Assembly: GCA_002424635.1 (NCBI GenBank)
Contig: DIKT01000082.1
Coordinates: 294 to 19,126, forward strand
Reading direction: 5' to 3'
DNA from: Desulfobulbaceae bacterium UBA5611
GTDB lineage: Bacteria; Desulfobacterota; Desulfobulbia; Desulfobulbales; Desulfocapsaceae
Length of the DNA stretch: 18,833 nucleotides
The translations under genes were made by a program, and so were the position numbers. Below the pieces are notes generated by a model, which was not told the DNA's origin, searched no databases, and was given only the letters and a program-made list of their open reading frames with translations. Each line of letters starts with the position of its first letter. Position 1 is the first letter of the stretch. This document shows, in pieces, positions 1 to 6,693 of the stretch.

Positions 1-1296
1 ATCTACGGTAAGCGAGCTCTCCGCCGCTTTGAGGATTGCAACCGCCCCGGCTACGTGAGGAGCGGCCTGGGAAGTTCCGGCCATCATGATGCCGGCGGAA
101 GTTATCAAAGAACCGGGCGCCAGCAGCGTAAGAAAAGAGGCGCTGTTGGAAAAACAGGTCACCTTGTCGGCGGCGGTGGTCGTATCCGTACAGGAGCTGT
201 AGCCAATACTTCCTACATTCTTATCATAGACTGCGCCCACCGATAGCGCATCCGGCGCACAGGCAGGGGATGACAACGCATTGAGGTACTTACTGTTACC
301 GGAAGAAACCGCACTGGTAATCCCGGCAGCCTTGAGGTTGGCAATGGCAAGGGCAAGGGTGTCCCCTGGGCACGTAGCGGTAAAACTCCCTCCCCCAAGG
401 CTCATATTGACGCTGACAATGGTATAGGTGTCCCGGTTGGCGATCACCCAGTCAATGGCGGCAAGAATATCACTGTAATAGGCATAGCCATCGGCTCTGA
501 ACACATCAAGGCCCAGAATCTTGGTATTCGGAGCAACGCCGACTACTATGCCTGAGACATTGGTCCCATGGCGACTACTATCATCGGTCTGGGAATCATT
601 CGGCGCAAAATCTTGCGCATACGCGACCTTGCATGTCGATGGCACACCCGGCGCTGAACAACTTCCGAAAGCAGCCAATGTGTAATCAACCCCGGTATCA
701 AGCACGGCCACCGCAGTGCCCAGGCCGGTAAACCCGTCGCTATGAGCCTGGTTGGCTTTAATCAGCTCAAGACTTTCAATAAGGTGGGGCTCAAGGCCCT
801 TATTCTCATCAATGGACTTGACCTCATCCATGTTCAGCAATGCTTCCAGGGCCTTCCTGTTTACCTGCAGATGGATAAAAGGGAGATGATCCAACTTCTT
901 CCCGTCTACATAATCCGCCTTGGCCAGGCGGGCGAGGACGTTCTTTTTCCGTTCGTTATAACGAAGAGCAATCTCGTCAAGAATTGTCTTGTTGTTGAAC
1001 TTCAGGCCATGCTGATTACGTTTGGTCCGGGCAAGCTCGGTGATGTCGTCAACATGCAGGACGACAATAATCTCCGAGGAACCGGTTGCGTTGATTTGCT
1101 TCAGGATGCCGGGCGGTAACCGTCCCGCATCGACAAACCGTTGCAAGGATGCGGCTGGAGGAGCGGCCTGCACAGGAAGGGAAAAAAGGCCCAACAGAAT
1201 AAAGGCAGTTACCAAAAATGGCAGAAAAACGAAAGGGGTCGATCGAGGAGATATGCGCGGCTGCATTTCCAATTGGCTGTTTTTTTCCTGAATCAT
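1..1296 (-). CDS. Exported subtilisin-family (S8) serine protease, C-terminus beyond window
   Basis: The frame is open from an ATG at 1296 to the window edge, giving 432 residues with no stop, so the C-terminus is missing. A GGAG sits 8 bases before the ATG. Residues about 20-44 form a hydrophobic signal peptide ending VQA-AP, so the protein should leave the cytoplasm. Residues about 70-165 look like an I9-type inhibitor propeptide. The catalytic domain follows with every expected motif: Asp200 in VLDTGVD, His243 in SSRHGTNVSGI, the oxyanion Asn334 in SSGNS, and Ser409 in AGTSQAAPHVAGA. Several cysteines (213, 222, 309, 346, 370, 382) could form disulfides outside the cytoplasm. The gene starts 31 bases after the stop of the secreted tail-fibre-like protein and is probably co-transcribed with it. 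Substrate is unknown; any C-terminal anchor or sorting domain lies outside the window. Confidence 0.93.
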   Translation of the reverse strand, partial: MIQEKNSQLEMQPRISPRSTPFVFLPFLVTAFILLGLFSLPVQAAPPAASLQRFVDAGRLPPGILKQINATGSSEIIVVLHVDDITELARTKRNQHGLKFNNKTILDEIALRYNERKKNVLARLAKADYVDGKKLDHLPFIHLQVNRKALEALLNMDEVKSIDENKGLEPHLIESLELIKANQAHSDGFTGLGTAVAVLDTGVDYTLAAFGSCSAPGVPSTCKVAYAQDFAPNDSQTDDSSRHGTNVSGIVVGVAPNTKILGLDVFRADGYAYYSDILAAIDWVIANRDTYTIVSVNMSLGGGSFTATCPGDTLALAIANLKAAGITSAVSSGNSKYLNALSSPACAPDALSVGAVYDKNVGSIGYSSCTDTTTAADKVTCFSNSASFLTLLAPGSLITSAGIMMAGTSQAAPHVAGAVAILKAAESSLTVD

Positions 1297-1327
1297 GTCG
1301 GTCTCTCCGGGTGAAAGAAGATCTGTT

Positions 1328-1969
1328 CTATTTTGCAGACCACCCAAGTTGCGAACACACCCAGAGAGTGCCAGAACCAGTAGGATCTACCTTCATACGA
1401 CCATAATCTTTAGAACCGGAGCAATCTGCCGAGGGAGGGGTGCCTGTAACTGTAGCAAGCTGCAAATACCCGCCCAAAATAGTTAATTTGCTGTTTGCTT
1501 GTGAAGTGCCTGTTCCAATACCGACATTTCCACCTTTAAAAATAGCAAAGTGGACTTTGTCTCCACCAAGTCTGTCACGTACAGCAAATATCCCTGGAGT
1601 ATATTGTGTACCAGCAAAAATATCCCAGTAGCTAGTATGCGTGTCCGGGGCACTTGGCTTGGATTCAATAAATTCCATAAGAGGCGGCCAGCTATCATGA
1701 ACTCTCCAGAGTCTCATAGCTCCAACATTGCCTATCGAATTTAATGATCTACTACTTCTTGCAGGCGTAGCATATTCTCCTAACGATCCCTTGATCGTAA
1801 ACATTTCCCCTTGATCGGTGACTCTAAATTTATCAATACCAACAGTATCTTTCACAACTAGCTTGTCTACGCTGAAAGCACTTAACGGCATGTTAAATGT
1901 TAAAAAAAATGCAAGAAAAAAAACTAAGCGCCCTCCTGGCCACTTTATGCACCGAACATATGAAACCAT
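1328..1969 (-). CDS. Secreted protein with tail-fibre-like VGIGT motif
   Basis: This 213-residue protein starts at an ATG at 1969 with a GGGGGA ribosome-binding site. Residues about 14-32 are a hydrophobic signal peptide ending near SAFS. The mature part begins with a KLVVKDTVGIDKF segment and contains NVGIGTGTSQANSKLTI at about 148-164. That pattern (VGIGT..P..KL.V) is found in phage tail fibres, trimeric adhesin-like proteins and secreted beta-rich proteins. The C-terminus has two cysteines (183 and 205) that could pair, and ends LWVCSQLGWSAK. I do not recognise a catalytic motif. The middle (80-145, rich in Trp, Tyr, His and Asp) does not match a family I know. The gene is followed 31 bases later by an exported subtilase gene, so the two may act together outside the cell. 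Function is unknown; an adhesive or surface-structural role is only a guess. Confidence 0.8.
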   Translation of the reverse strand: MVSYVRCIKWPGGRLVFFLAFFLTFNMPLSAFSVDKLVVKDTVGIDKFRVTDQGEMFTIKGSLGEYATPARSSRSLNSIGNVGAMRLWRVHDSWPPLMEFIESKPSAPDTHTSYWDIFAGTQYTPGIFAVRDRLGGDKVHFAIFKGGNVGIGTGTSQANSKLTILGGYLQLATVTGTPPSADCSGSKDYGRMKVDPTGSGTLWVCSQLGWSAK

Positions 1970-2099
1970 CTTTATCCCCCTGTTTTACATTTTAAGGTTA
2001 ACAGACACCACGGCCGATTGGCAAATGTAACTCTTTGCACGCGGCCAAAAACAATGCCTTGGATATTTTAGAGCCGAATGAAAAAAAATTCCTACATAA

Positions 2100-2144
2100 C
2101 AGTTCTAGTAATGAGATTTTGTACATCGTACAATTGAGGAACTG
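2100..2144 (-). other. Nested inverted repeats in the long leader
   Basis: An inner perfect dyad TTGTAC-ATC-GTACAA (2119-2124 and 2128-2133) sits inside an outer dyad CAGTTC/GAACTG (2100-2105 and 2139-2144). The internal loop is asymmetric, 13 nt on one side and 5 nt on the other. It lies downstream of the candidate promoter, so it would be in the mRNA leader. It could be an RNA hairpin or a protein operator. A T-run on the minus strand follows after about 10 nt, but the stem is too weak for a confident terminator. Confidence 0.35.
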
Positions 2145-2175
2145 ATACAATATTGAGATCCTAATTATCATTCTC

Positions 2176-2204
2176 ATGTAAAGCAACGGGACAAAGCTTG
2201 TCAA
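2176..2204 (-). promoter_or_regulatory. Candidate sigma-70-type promoter for the secreted protein/protease pair
   Basis: Read on the minus strand, a perfect TTGACA (2204-2199) is followed after 17 bp by TTACAT (2181-2176), which matches the -10 consensus at only three positions. Transcription would start near 2169 and leave a leader of about 200 nt before the ATG at 1969. The -35 is strong and the -10 is weak, so this may need an activator or may be chance in AT-rich DNA. Confidence 0.35.
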
Positions 2205-2268
2205 CCACTATATGTAGCACCCTTTTCTTTATTCATAAAAATAACGGCCTAAGATAATTGTTTGTTTT

Positions 2269-3894
2269 TTACTGGGCCGCGCTAGTTTCTAATGGTACAA
2301 ATCTAGTGATTACAGTCAGGTCAGGTCCTACTCTCCGAATATCTTCAACAATTTTAACCCCATTAATCAGTTTAAAATCTTCAATGTGAAAGCTATCCGC
2401 ACTGGCAACATGACGTTTTGAGGCTCTAGGGGCACGTATTAATTTATCATTGTCGCCACAACTAAAAATACGGTCCTCGACTAAAACCACGGCACCATCA
2501 CACGATATGCGCCGGCTGAAGGGATACGAGGAATCACATTTTTTAAAAATCATTAATCGTTTCAAAAGACGGATCAGCTTACGCCCCATGAAAAAACTTG
2601 CAAGCCTGAGAACCATATGTTTCCAAGGTACACTTACACGTTCTTTATGAGGCACCAAATAACCGTCACATCCAGTTATGCCGTCTTGGTTAAAAAGCTT
2701 CCAATCTGATGACCACCAGTGCGAAACAAACTGAGATTTTCCGGACTGAACAATCCATCCAAAATCACATGCCCTTTGACCGCCAGGCCAGACAGCACTG
2801 AAGATAGAGCCTTTCCTGGTAGAAACCAATAGTTGTGGCGACAGTTCTGAATCTCCACACAAAACAAAATGACCAGAATCCGGCATCGAAGACAAACGAG
2901 AATTATGGATCTCTGGTGTCTCTTGAATTTGAGTAGTTGCGGACTTCGTGAAAACCTGCAGAGCACGATAAACCGAATGCCCGATATAATGGCACCAATA
3001 TCGATCATCTACTGCATCAAAAAAATGCCCACTCTTTAAATCTGACCCATAAAGCCTCTCCATGACCTCATTTGCTCGAGTGCCTACTCCATTAGATTCA
3101 CACGTCAGGCGAGCTATACCGTACGGCACTATATAATCAGTATTCCGAGAGTTGTGCATCCCTGCCCCGCCATACGGACCAAGAACAAACCAAGATATAT
3201 AATCAAAGGCCGCTATAATTGCTTTGTAGCATCGTTCATTTTTAGTTGCGTCATAAATATCCCAGAGGCAATCCATGGTCACAGAAAGATACCCCAGATC
3301 AGGTCCATCATATTCAGGGAACCAACCTTCCTTTTTCTGCAGATCAAGAGTCCTGCTTAACACCTCCGAAAAAACACCATCGGGGACAAGATCAGGAGTT
3401 AAATTGCGGAGCACTGCCAGCGCGGCTGTTCCGGCAACTTGCTGATTGGCAGCTTCAGCTTCAAAACGGGACAAAAGTTGTCTCGTTGCCACCTCAAGCC
3501 CAGGCATAATCTCTGCGGTATCGATGACACCATCAGCACATAGTTTAGCGACTGCCAGTGTCGAAAATGCAACGGGTGGATAACCTTCTTCATAAGGATA
3601 GTACTCTTCAAAGGCTCCATGGCGAAGTGCGCGCTCGTTCCAAAAACGACATGATTGAGCTGCAAGATCCTTCAACTCCTTGGATGGTAAAGACCTGACT
3701 CCAACGTCAGCTGCAAGTGCGATGGTGTAACCTGCCTGTTGCAGAATAATTGACGGAAAATCTCTAATCTTGTAGTGCCACCAATGGCGGTCACAACATC
3801 CCCAAAAGGGAGACTCTGAATCTCTACAAATTTGAGTCAGGATGCGAGGAAGAATTTTCGTCCCCGTAGCAGCAATAAAATCTTTTGCGATCAT
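2269..3894 (-). CDS. Uncharacterised 541-residue protein, possible alpha/alpha-barrel polysaccharide lyase or epimerase
   Basis: The ATG at 3894 has a good GGGAGG ribosome-binding site. There is no signal peptide and no clear membrane helix, so the protein is probably cytoplasmic. The N-terminal 330 residues are mainly helical and rich in Trp, Tyr and His (for example RHWWHYKIRDFPS near 35-48, YYPYEEGYPP near 99-108, DYISWFV near 233-239 and DDRYWCHYIGHS near 299-310). That composition is typical of alpha/alpha-toroid carbohydrate enzymes such as heparinase II/III-like lyases and glucuronyl epimerases. The last 190 residues look beta-rich, as in the sandwich domain that follows such toroids. 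I cannot assign a catalytic triad, so the family is a guess from fold-like features and context. It is the last gene of the glycan block, after the flippase-like gene and a possible terminator, so it may be less expressed than the genes upstream. Confidence 0.72.
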   Translation of the reverse strand: MIAKDFIAATGTKILPRILTQICRDSESPFWGCCDRHWWHYKIRDFPSIILQQAGYTIALAADVGVRSLPSKELKDLAAQSCRFWNERALRHGAFEEYYPYEEGYPPVAFSTLAVAKLCADGVIDTAEIMPGLEVATRQLLSRFEAEAANQQVAGTAALAVLRNLTPDLVPDGVFSEVLSRTLDLQKKEGWFPEYDGPDLGYLSVTMDCLWDIYDATKNERCYKAIIAAFDYISWFVLGPYGGAGMHNSRNTDYIVPYGIARLTCESNGVGTRANEVMERLYGSDLKSGHFFDAVDDRYWCHYIGHSVYRALQVFTKSATTQIQETPEIHNSRLSSMPDSGHFVLCGDSELSPQLLVSTRKGSIFSAVWPGGQRACDFGWIVQSGKSQFVSHWWSSDWKLFNQDGITGCDGYLVPHKERVSVPWKHMVLRLASFFMGRKLIRLLKRLMIFKKCDSSYPFSRRISCDGAVVLVEDRIFSCGDNDKLIRAPRASKRHVASADSFHIEDFKLINGVKIVEDIRRVGPDLTVITRFVPLETSAAQ

Positions 3895-3939
3895 AAATTC
3901 TTGCCTCCCAAACGCACCTGTACAAAAATTACACTCTGC

Positions 3940-3961
3940 AAAAATCCTTTCGGCAAAGGAT
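3940..3961 (-). terminator. Candidate rho-independent terminator or attenuator
   Basis: On the minus strand, three bases past the stop at 3964, ATCCTTT-GCCG-AAAGGAT forms a perfect 7-bp stem with a 4-nt loop, followed directly by TTTT. Placement right after the flippase-like gene and before the 541-residue gene fits a terminator. The stem has only three G-C type positions per arm or fewer, so it is probably leaky and may only lower expression of the last gene. Confidence 0.5.
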
Positions 3962-3963
3962 AA

Positions 3964-4887
3964 TTAATTCCCCTCAAGGCTTTGGTCTCGAAATTTAATC
4001 TTATAAGTATGCAATAAAATAACACCGACAAACGTACCAGCCAGATAACTGCCAAACATCAATAAAGAAAAACTGACACCTAAGGCAGGCGATAAACCAT
4101 TAAGGGAAAACAAAGCCGCCATAGCTGCTTCTCGTGTCCCGAGGCCACCAAATGAAACAGGAACTAAAGCAATTAAAGTTCCGATCATCGCGCTGGTGGC
4201 ACCCAAGAGAGCGGGTACCCCGAGCGCAACTGAGAGAATTAACCATCGGAGCAGTTGAATCAGTAGCGCAATAGCTGTCAAACACATTGACCAGTGCCAA
4301 TTTTTGAACAGATCTGCAATATCAGCTTCTGACCTCCGCAGAAACTGGTTTCGCACCATAGGGTACAACCAATACGCAAAAACAAATGCTACGGTCAGAG
4401 ACGAAAATACAAATACTACTATAGTGTAAAACTCAAATTGCTTAGAAAACAAAAACAAGACACAAACAGATGACACCAAAATCAACCCGAACAAATCCCA
4501 CAACCTGTCTGCAAATGAAGGAATAAGAGCAAGTTTACGTTGTCTACCGGCAGCACCAATCAACATCACTTTCCCCATATCCCCAAGCTGCCCTGGAGTG
4601 AATGTCCCAAACGCAAACCCTGTGATATAAGCTTTAAGTGCCTCTCTATATGAACATTTAATTCGAAACGAATTTAGAAGAATTTTCCACCGTAGAGCCT
4701 TAATAGCCATAAGGACAAAATGGCCTAGTATAACAAGCAAATAAAGCCAGATAGAAACATCCCTAGCTTCCTCAACAATTGAATGCAGATCAAACTTATT
4801 GAGGATCAATAAAATAAGCAAAAAAGATACAACTATTTTCAGATAAGACTTCCACTTATTTAACAAGGACTTATGCTTACTAATCAT
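3964..4887 (-). CDS. Flippase-like membrane protein (LPG synthase transmembrane domain family)
   Basis: The likely start is ATG at 4887, inside the end of the nitroreductase gene (8-base overlap). A TTG at 4908 would add seven residues; neither start has a clear ribosome-binding site. The 307-residue product has about eight hydrophobic segments. It carries two family landmarks of PF03706 proteins: GQLGDMGKVMLIG in the N-terminal third and PVSFGGLGTREAAMAALF near the C-terminus. This family includes the MprF flippase domain and AglD-type proteins and is common in glycan and lipid-linked sugar loci. It acts in the inner membrane. I infer a role in moving or presenting a lipid or lipid-linked sugar. 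There is no synthase domain attached, so aminoacyl transfer is not expected. Overlap with the nitroreductase gene suggests translational coupling. Confidence 0.86.
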   Translation of the reverse strand: MISKHKSLLNKWKSYLKIVVSFLLILLILNKFDLHSIVEEARDVSIWLYLLVILGHFVLMAIKALRWKILLNSFRIKCSYREALKAYITGFAFGTFTPGQLGDMGKVMLIGAAGRQRKLALIPSFADRLWDLFGLILVSSVCVLFLFSKQFEFYTIVVFVFSSLTVAFVFAYWLYPMVRNQFLRRSEADIADLFKNWHWSMCLTAIALLIQLLRWLILSVALGVPALLGATSAMIGTLIALVPVSFGGLGTREAAMAALFSLNGLSPALGVSFSLLMFGSYLAGTFVGVILLHTYKIKFRDQSLEGN

Positions 4888-5608
4888 GGTTGTGGAATTT
4901 TTTTTCAAATTTGTGAGTCAGTTCTCTCAACCACTCTCTCTTGGGGAAAAGATAGTAAAGCTTACGCAAGGTCCTTTTAAGAAACAATTTAAAACCAACC
5001 GTGTCTTTATCAGGCGCATGTGAAAATTTCCAGTAGTCCATAGTAACTAATTCTTCACTGTCTACTCTCCTTTCGGTGACGTTCATGTCTTCGATGTAAT
5101 ACCCTACTGTCAAAAGTGCTATGGGTGTATAATTGGAAGGTATCTTGAAAAAACGCCTAACTTCACGCTTGGGTGGCAAATGGCAAATCCAGCAGGATCC
5201 TATGCCCTCAGCATGAGCAAGAAGTTGGAAATAGGAAATTGCAGTAGATGCACTCTGCTCGACATCTCGCCACTCCATGTTATCGGTATGACCAAAGTAA
5301 CAAACTAATACCGCCTGCCTGACTTTCGGAATAAAAGCGGCGCCACCTTTTTTATAAAGCCAATCGAGAGATTTCTGGTCTTCTATTATGATGAACCGCC
5401 ACCCCCTCCTGTTGCAAGCACTTGGCGCATGAGTGGACAACCGTAAAAGCATTTCCAGCTTATCATGTGGGATAAGCTTATCTTGATAACGTCTCACGGT
5501 TCGACGAGTACGGATCACATCGACGAGGGGCATATGCAAATCAGGCTCATTTACCAATTGACCAATATTGTATTTAGACTTCTGCGAGTTTAATTCTGGC
5601 TCAATCAT
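4880..5608 (-). CDS. Nitroreductase-family flavoprotein in the glycan cluster
   Basis: The 242-residue product matches the nitroreductase fold. It has the N-terminal FMN-phosphate-binding RTRRTVRRYQ (about 33-42), then THAPSACNRRGWRF (about 65-78), and the helix with SASTAISYFQLLAHAEGIGSCW (two parts, about 136-157) that precedes the second flavin contact. The length is slightly above the usual 180-220, because of an extra N-terminal 25 residues and a basic C-terminal tail (about 205-242, rich in Lys and Arg) that is not part of the standard fold. Such enzymes reduce small substrates with NAD(P)H through FMN. Some relatives carry out dehalogenation, thiazole/oxazole oxidation or flavin fragmentation, so the substrate cannot be told from sequence. 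Start is ATG 5608; a second Met at 5533 sits just before the conserved core and is an alternative. It overlaps the flippase-like gene, suggesting a shared role in modifying a lipid or glycan. Confidence 0.87.
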   Translation of the reverse strand: MIEPELNSQKSKYNIGQLVNEPDLHMPLVDVIRTRRTVRRYQDKLIPHDKLEMLLRLSTHAPSACNRRGWRFIIIEDQKSLDWLYKKGGAAFIPKVRQAVLVCYFGHTDNMEWRDVEQSASTAISYFQLLAHAEGIGSCWICHLPPKREVRRFFKIPSNYTPIALLTVGYYIEDMNVTERRVDSEELVTMDYWKFSHAPDKDTVGFKLFLKRTLRKLYYLFPKREWLRELTHKFEKKFHNHD

Positions 5609-5698
5609 TTTCGTATAACCATATCTTTTACTTTATCTCGGACCATAACATTGCGACTTGCGGTCAACAAATCTGCAACAAAGACGACGAGAAACCGT

Positions 5699-6682
5699 TC
5701 AACAGGATTCATTTTGTGAAATCCCTCGGTTTTGTTTCTCCAAGACAACTTCTTCTAACGAATGGATTCTCCAATTTATTTTCTCCAATAGTTTGCGATT
5801 AACAGAAATCAGATCGGCCACCAACCCTACAACTACCAGAAAAAAACCGTTCCCCATCAGAAGCGACGCCAAGATGATTGATTGAATATGTCCTTCTCCA
5901 TCTCCAATGAAAAAAAAGTACAAAAACCGGAGACTGATTAATAAACCCGAGGTAAATAGCAGAGCCCCCGGCACTATAAAAAACATTATGGGCCTATATG
6001 TCATAAAAATTCTAAAGATAGTCAATATAGACCGTTTGACATAGCTTGGTATGCTCTTGAGCAATCTGGAAGGCCGCAGGTCTTCATTTATTCGTATTGG
6101 TACCGATGTAATTGCCATATTCTTCTGGCCAGCCTGTATTATAGTTTCCAGCGTATATGTATATTCACTAAATACGTTCAGATGAATTGCAGCCCCCCTG
6201 CTGATTGCCCGGAAACCACTTGGTGCATCGGGTATATCTGTGTTACTGGCAACGCGGACGACCCAGCTCCCTAATTTCTGGAGCATCTTCTTAGTAAAGG
6301 AAAAGTGCTCAATTTCAGAGATCGGGCGCGCCCCGATTACGATTTCGGCCCTCCCGGACAATATTGGCTCGACAAGTTTAGGTATATCGTCCGCGCAATA
6401 TTGATTGTCCGCATCCGTATTGACAATGATATCGGCACCAGCCTTGAGGCAGGCCTCCAGACCCGCCATGAAACCCCTGGCCAGTCCTTGATTATGTGGC
6501 AAGTGGACAATATGATCAACACCATTGGCCAAAGCAACCTCAACAGTTTTGTCTGTACTGCCGTCGTCAATGATCAACCATTCAACCTTATCAATGCCAG
6601 GAATCTGGCGAGGCAGAGCGGCCAACGCAATGGCGAGAGTACCCTCTTCATTATAGCAGGGGATTTGAATGATGAGCTTCAT
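5699..6682 (-). CDS. GT2 polyprenyl-phosphate sugar synthase (DPM1-like) with two C-terminal membrane helices
   Basis: The ATG at 6682 has a strong GGAG six bases upstream. The 327-residue protein opens with the GT2 core: IQIPCYNEEGTLA, the nucleotide-binding IIDDGSTD (37-44), and the metal-binding DXD in NTDADNQY (Asp90 and Asp92). It then has PSGFRAISR (154-162), typical of dolichol-phosphate-mannose-synthase-like enzymes. Two hydrophobic segments (about 230-257 and 268-292) anchor it in the inner membrane. The family transfers a sugar from a nucleotide donor to polyprenyl phosphate on the cytoplasmic side. It lies 11 bases downstream of the GT-C gene, so I infer that it makes the lipid-linked donor that enzyme uses. 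The sugar is not determinable here. Confidence 0.9.
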   Translation of the reverse strand: MKLIIQIPCYNEEGTLAIALAALPRQIPGIDKVEWLIIDDGSTDKTVEVALANGVDHIVHLPHNQGLARGFMAGLEACLKAGADIIVNTDADNQYCADDIPKLVEPILSGRAEIVIGARPISEIEHFSFTKKMLQKLGSWVVRVASNTDIPDAPSGFRAISRGAAIHLNVFSEYTYTLETIIQAGQKNMAITSVPIRINEDLRPSRLLKSIPSYVKRSILTIFRIFMTYRPIMFFIVPGALLFTSGLLISLRFLYFFFIGDGEGHIQSIILASLLMGNGFFLVVVGLVADLISVNRKLLEKINWRIHSLEEVVLEKQNRGISQNESC

Positions 6683-6693
6683 TATCTTCTCCT

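Larger units (their letters stand above)
1970..2268. other. Gene-free AT-rich leader region (299 bp)
   Basis: No convincing gene lies here on either strand. It separates the glycan genes (last stop at 2269) from the secreted protein/protease pair starting at 1969. On the minus strand it holds a perfect TTGACA with a weak -10 at 17 bp spacing (2176-2204), nested inverted repeats (2100-2144), and a run of eight T (minus strand) near 2082-2089. I found no clear rho-independent terminator directly after 2269. The layout suggests a separate promoter and a leader of about 200 nt for the downstream pair. Confidence 0.6.

Noticed and set aside
742..1119. Plus-strand open frame of 125 codons
   Set aside because: It is antisense to the subtilase, whose frame is continuous with all catalytic motifs.
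1998..2204. Minus-strand open frame of 68 codons in the leader region
   Set aside because: It has low-complexity composition, no ribosome-binding site I could support, and covers the promoter-like element and dyads; I treat the region as non-coding.
4906..4908. TTG as start of the flippase-like gene
   Set aside because: It adds a Lys/Asn/Ser stretch with no ribosome-binding site; the ATG at 4887 gives a more usual N-terminus. Not fully excluded.
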